A DNA stretch of 64,000 nt, from NCBI RefSeq assembly GCF_004343705.1, contig NZ_SKFH01000009.1, positions 62,001 through 126,000 of the forward strand. Direction: 5' to 3'. This stretch comes from Flaviaesturariibacter aridisoli. GTDB lineage: Bacteria > Bacteroidota > Bacteroidia > Chitinophagales > Chitinophagaceae. The translations under genes and the position numbers were made by a program. Under the pieces are notes generated by a model that made no database searches, was not told where the DNA came from, and saw only the letters and a program-made list of their open reading frames with translations. Below are positions 60,776 to 64,000 of the stretch, in pieces. Position 1 is the first letter of the stretch; the number at the start of each line of letters is the position of its first letter.

Positions 60776-61551
60776 ACATCCTGATTGTCGAAGACGAAGA
60801 ACTCGCCATCAAGAAGCTGAAAAAGACCCTCACCGCCGTGGACGAAAGTGCCGTGGTGGTGGGCGAAAGCGACTCCATCCGCGGCACGGTCAACTGGCTG
60901 GAAAAGAACCCGGCGCCCGACCTTATCCTCATGGACATCGAACTTGCAGACGGGCAAAGCTTCGAGATCTTCAACCACACGAAGGTGAAAAGCCCCGTGA
61001 TCTTCATTACTTCCTACGACGAGTATGCGCTCAAGGCGTTCAAGGTAAACAGCATCGACTACCTGCTGAAGCCCGTGCAGAAAGAAGACCTTCAGCAGGC
61101 CCTCGAGAAGTTTCGCCAGGTGAAGAACCTGTACCAGGTAGACAACGTGGCACCGAAGCTGAGCGTGGAGGAGATCGTGCGCGAACTGCAGCAAAAGCTC
61201 CAGTCGAAAGACTACCGCAAACGCTTCCTCGTAAAGCTGGGCGTGAAGCTCGTTTCCATCGAGGTGGAGGAGATCGCCTACTTCTTCAGCGACGGTCGCC
61301 TCAACTTCTTCAAGACCTTCGACAACCGTAAGTTCGTGGTAGACTATACCATGGACGAATTGGTGACGGAGCTGCGCCCGGACTCCTTCTTCCGCATCAG
61401 CCGCTCCTTCCTCGTGGCAGTGAACAGCGTGCACCAGATCCACGACTACTTCGGCAACCGGCTGCTGCTGGAGCTGAAACCCGAGATCGACAAGGAAGCC
61501 GTCGTGAGCCGGGAGAAGGTCTCCGAGTTTAAAACCTGGTTAGGTAAATAG
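60772..61551 (+). CDS. LytTR-family response regulator
   Basis: 259 residues. Receiver: NILIVEDEELAIKKLKKTLT, phospho-Asp in LILMDIELADGQSFEIFNH, SPVIFITSYDEYALKAFKVN, LLKPVQ. LytTR domain about 160-259: RFLVKLGVKLVSIEVEEIAY, FDNRKFVVDYTMDELVTELR, FFRISRSFLVAVNSVHQIHD. It binds DNA as the output of the tandem LytS pair; its start overlaps the intact kinase stop. The next gene, on the other strand, is a propeller kinase separated by a large palindrome. Target sites are not identifiable here. Confidence 0.95.
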   Translation: MNILIVEDEELAIKKLKKTLTAVDESAVVVGESDSIRGTVNWLEKNPAPDLILMDIELADGQSFEIFNHTKVKSPVIFITSYDEYALKAFKVNSIDYLLKPVQKEDLQQALEKFRQVKNLYQVDNVAPKLSVEEIVRELQQKLQSKDYRKRFLVKLGVKLVSIEVEEIAYFFSDGRLNFFKTFDNRKFVVDYTMDELVTELRPDSFFRISRSFLVAVNSVHQIHDYFGNRLLLELKPEIDKEAVVSREKVSEFKTWLGK

Positions 61552-61725
61552 GCCCCCTATCCCCCGAAGGGGGCACTTCGATCGATGTTTCCTATCCTTC
61601 GATCATTCCGAAAGCTCATTGAATCGAAAACCCCGCCTATGGCGGGGTTTTCGATTCAATGCTTTAGGAGTAACTGAAACCGTCGTAATAACCGACCTAG
61701 GTGCCCCCTTCGGGGGACAGGGGGC
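61552..61725. repeat. Nested palindrome with bidirectional terminator
   Basis: The outer arms 61552-61576 and 61701-61725 are reverse complements at 24 of 25 positions (ends GCCCCCTATCC and GGGGGACAGGGGGC). The centre is a perfect 21-base inverted repeat, 61617-61637 and 61641-61661, around a 3-base loop, with AAAA/TTTT flanks that give terminators in both directions. It fills the 175-base gap between two convergent genes. The outer arms are themselves hairpin-forming (CCCCCGAAGGGGG). Confidence 0.85.
61617..61661. terminator. Bidirectional terminator between convergent signalling genes
   Basis: A 21-base perfect stem with ACCCCGCC/GGCGGGGT core and T-rich sides on both strands (GGGGTTTTCG either way). 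It serves the LytTR gene ending at 61551 and the propeller kinase ending at 61727. Confidence 0.8.
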
Positions 61726-61726
61726 T

Positions 61727-64000
61727 TTACAGCACGACTCGCAACACAATGGAGAGGTTCGAATGGTCCATCGTGATCTCGAGCAGCCCCTTCATGGCCT
61801 GCACGCGGGGACCGACGGCCTGGCGGTAGCGGCTACGGAATTCGGGTACGTCTTCTTCGCAGGAGGTGATGATCTCCAGCAGCAGCATGGGTCCTTTGAG
61901 TTTTAGGTTGATGAATACCTGGTCGCAGATCACGTGCTGCAGCAGGAACTGCATCGACTCTTTATAAAAGAAAAACAGCTCGTGGCGCAGGGCCATGCTC
62001 AGGCCGAGCTGCTCCACCTTGCGGTCCACGATGAGGTCGATGTCCATGGTGTGATTACGCGTGATGCCGTCGGTGAATTCGCGGATGCGCATCAGCATTT
62101 GCTGCATGCCGTCATTGGCGGGATCGATGCTCCACAGCACATCGTCCATCGCCTCCATCATGTGGCGGCTCTTGTTGCTGATCTGGTCGATGAAGGCCTT
62201 GGACTGCTCCAGGTCGGTGCCGGCGCGGATCTTGGCGATCTCGCTGAGCACGTGGATGTCGCCGAGCGTTGTCTCCACTTCCTGGTGCAGGTTGCCGGCA
62301 ATCTGCGTGCGCACCTGCTGCAGGGCCCGCAAGCGACGGATCCGCTCCCGGTCGATGAGGTAGAGTCCGAAGGCGGCGATGAGGATCATCAGCGCATAGA
62401 ACCACCAGGTTTGCCACACGGGCGGGCGCACGCGCACCGGCACCGACAGTGCCACCTCGCTCGTAAGGCCGTCGGCGTCCTCACTCATCACCTTGAACGT
62501 GTAGCGACCCGGCGGGATGTAGTTGTAGATGGCGCGGTTATCGTTCTCGATGTGCACCCAATCCTTGTCGAGGCCTTCGAGCATGTAGTAATAATGAAAC
62601 TTCTTCTGCGGGGTGAAGCTGAGCCCGCTGAACTCGAAGCTGAGGGCGTTGCGGTCGTAGCGCAGGTTGAGGGTGCCGGCGGCCTGCAGCGAATCAAGCG
62701 GCAGGTTGGCGCCCTGAAGCGTGATGCCGGTGATGGCGGGGCGAGGTGGAGCCATGCTTTGCGTGAAGCGCCGCGGGTCGAAGGTGAGGATGTTGTGGTC
62801 GGTGAAGAACAGCAGCTTGCCGTTCGACAGCAGCTCTACACCCGAGCGGGTAAAGTTGTCGTACAGCATGCCGTCGCGGCGGTCGTAAAAAACCACCGTC
62901 CGCTTGTCGAGGTTGAGGCGGCAAAGGCCGTTGCTCAGCCCGATCCAGAAGATGCCGCGGTAGTCTTTCTGAATCGACATGGCGTGATCGGAAGGCAGCC
63001 CGTCGGCGGTACTGAAGAAGCGCACGCGGCCCGTCTTGGTGTTGATGATGTTGATGCATCCTGCCGTGACCAGCAGCGTGGAGTCGTCGAGCTGCGACAT
63101 GTCGGTCACTTCGTTGTTGAACAGGCGGTACCCTTCGGGCCCGGATGCATTCCAGGAGCGCAGCAGCTTGCCCGTGGCGGCCTGGACGCAATACAGGCCG
63201 TTGAGGAAGCAGCCGACCCAGACGTTGCCGAGGCGGTCGCGGTGGATCTTCGATACCTGCCCGGCCTTGAGCACTTCCTGGTAGCCGGTCATCGGGTCGC
63301 CGCCGGCCTTTTCGTAGTCCCACTTCAGCACGCGGCCGTCGTTGAGCCCGATCCACATATTGCCCACCAGGTCGGAAATCACCTGGCGCACGGTCTGGTT
63401 ACGCAGGACGGGCGGGTTATACAAGCGCGAACGGCCCGATGCCGGCTCGTACAGCACAAAGCGGCCCGGCTGCAGCCCCATCCACACGGCACCGCTGCGC
63501 CGGTTGATGGCCATATCCCAATACGAATACTTGTTGTAGGGGGACAGGCTTTGCGGCAAGGGCAGCGGGTTGAAATCCTTGTCGTAGTAAAATAGTCCCT
63601 GCGACCAGGTGCCGATAAAGAACGAGCTGTCGGGCAGCTGGCACACGGTGAGCACGGGTGCTTCTTTGGGCTCGCCGCCAGGACGGAAAAGGCCGTAGGA
63701 AGTAAACAGCTGCGCGTCGGGGTTGAAGAGAAAGAGGCCGTTGTCGGTACAGAGCCATACGTTTCGCTGCGCGTCTTCGAAGGAATGATACAGCTGGTCG
63801 TAGCGGATGCTTTGCTCGAAGCGGCCCTCGTTGGGCACGGGGAGAAAAGGACGTGCCCGCTCGGTCCATTCGGCGAGGAAGGCGTTGCCGTGGATCCAGG
63901 TGCGGCCGGAGCGCTGGTGCAGAATGCCGGTGGGCTCGTGGTAGCCGATTCCCATTTCCTGCGACAGCATATACGATTCGTTGCGGTGCGTTTTCTTATC
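61727..64000 (-). CDS. Propeller-type sensor with HisKA_3-like region and degenerate ATPase lobe (5' end outside window)
   Basis: At least 757 codons, open to the window end with no required start inside (an ATG at 63970 lies mid-propeller). Periplasmic propeller repeats (NVWLCTDNGLFLFNPDAQLF, NVWVGCFLNGLYCVQAATG, FWIGLSNGLCRLNLDKRTVV), a Y_Y_Y module, a membrane helix (FYALMILIAAFGLYLIDRE), then a HisKA_3-like region (IAGNLHQEVETTLGDIHVLS; His kept). The last 90 residues should be the ATP lobe: KESMQFLLQHV stands where KEALNNLLKHA is usual, and no DNGxG or GNGLxNM glycine boxes are found. It may be a pseudokinase. Convergent with the LytTR gene. Confidence 0.88.
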   Translation of the reverse strand, partial: DKKTHRNESYMLSQEMGIGYHEPTGILHQRSGRTWIHGNAFLAEWTERARPFLPVPNEGRFEQSIRYDQLYHSFEDAQRNVWLCTDNGLFLFNPDAQLFTSYGLFRPGGEPKEAPVLTVCQLPDSSFFIGTWSQGLFYYDKDFNPLPLPQSLSPYNKYSYWDMAINRRSGAVWMGLQPGRFVLYEPASGRSRLYNPPVLRNQTVRQVISDLVGNMWIGLNDGRVLKWDYEKAGGDPMTGYQEVLKAGQVSKIHRDRLGNVWVGCFLNGLYCVQAATGKLLRSWNASGPEGYRLFNNEVTDMSQLDDSTLLVTAGCINIINTKTGRVRFFSTADGLPSDHAMSIQKDYRGIFWIGLSNGLCRLNLDKRTVVFYDRRDGMLYDNFTRSGVELLSNGKLLFFTDHNILTFDPRRFTQSMAPPRPAITGITLQGANLPLDSLQAAGTLNLRYDRNALSFEFSGLSFTPQKKFHYYYMLEGLDKDWVHIENDNRAIYNYIPPGRYTFKVMSEDADGLTSEVALSVPVRVRPPVWQTWWFYALMILIAAFGLYLIDRERIRRLRALQQVRTQIAGNLHQEVETTLGDIHVLSEIAKIRAGTDLEQSKAFIDQISNKSRHMMEAMDDVLWSIDPANDGMQQMLMRIREFTDGITRNHTMDIDLIVDRKVEQLGLSMALRHELFFFYKESMQFLLQHVICDQVFINLKLKGPMLLLEIITSCEEDVPEFRSRYRQAVGPRVQAMKGLLEITMDHSNLSIVLRVVL

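Noticed and set aside
1-64000. CRISPR arrays, insertion sequences, prophage, rRNA
   Set aside because: No regularly spaced repeats, transposases, integrases, phage structural genes or rRNA signatures were seen.

Overview
The window reads as high-GC DNA from a member of the Bacteroidota, most likely family Chitinophagaceae (inference). The signs are a SusC/SusD polysaccharide-utilisation locus (PUL), several Bacteroidota promoter elements of the form TAnnTTTG, LytS/LytTR and propeller-type regulators, DUF3078 and VF530 proteins, and the arginine operon built on N-acyl-ornithine carbamoyltransferase that is typical of this phylum. No rRNA, insertion sequence, prophage or CRISPR array was seen; there is one tRNA (Met, CAT). 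The two edge genes (1-1922 and 61727-64000) are cut by the window.

Layout. 1-8108: a uronate (probably alginate) degradation operon on the minus strand (PL17 lyase, KdgF cupin, beta-helix lipoprotein, ACS-family transporter, then a large surface protein), divergent from a LacI-type regulator; a tandem palindromic operator lies between them. 8109-11860: small lipoproteins, an AT-richer DUF3078 gene, a nested inverted repeat and tRNA-Met. 12037-14906: a Crp/Fnr-type regulator followed by a three-gene set (NADP-type reductase, YceI, LigB-like dioxygenase) preceded by a perfect FNR-type box. 14993-26726: mostly housekeeping or singletons (DEAD-box-type helicase, GH3 with PA14, SDRs, methylglyoxal synthase, histone-H1-like protein, PQQ-type sugar dehydrogenase, radical-SAM DNA-repair pair). 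26855-42352: a beta-glucan PUL (susC, susD, PKD lipoprotein, GH5, GH3, GH30, GH16) with a divergent propeller/HTH regulator and three direct repeats in the intergenic region. 42386-51646: a nine-gene arginine operon preceded by a leader peptide with three consecutive Arg codons and two mutually exclusive RNA stems, which I read as a ribosome-mediated attenuator. 51830-64000: a HisKA/OmpR two-component pair, a very large caspase-domain lipoprotein, and a signalling group with two tandem LytS-type kinases (one with a degenerate ATP site), a LytTR regulator, and a propeller kinase whose ATP-binding lobe is also degenerate.

How the parts fit. The window couples extracellular glycan breakdown (uronates and beta-1,3/1,6-glucan) to dedicated local regulators, and amino-acid biosynthesis to a translation-sensing leader. 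The strongest candidates for undescribed biology are the arginine attenuator at 42386-42593, the Crp/Fnr-controlled redox operon with its matching DNA site, the tandem operator of the uronate cluster, the direct-repeat site of the PUL regulator, and the kinase/pseudokinase set at 58605-64000. All functional assignments come from reading the sequence; no database search was run.
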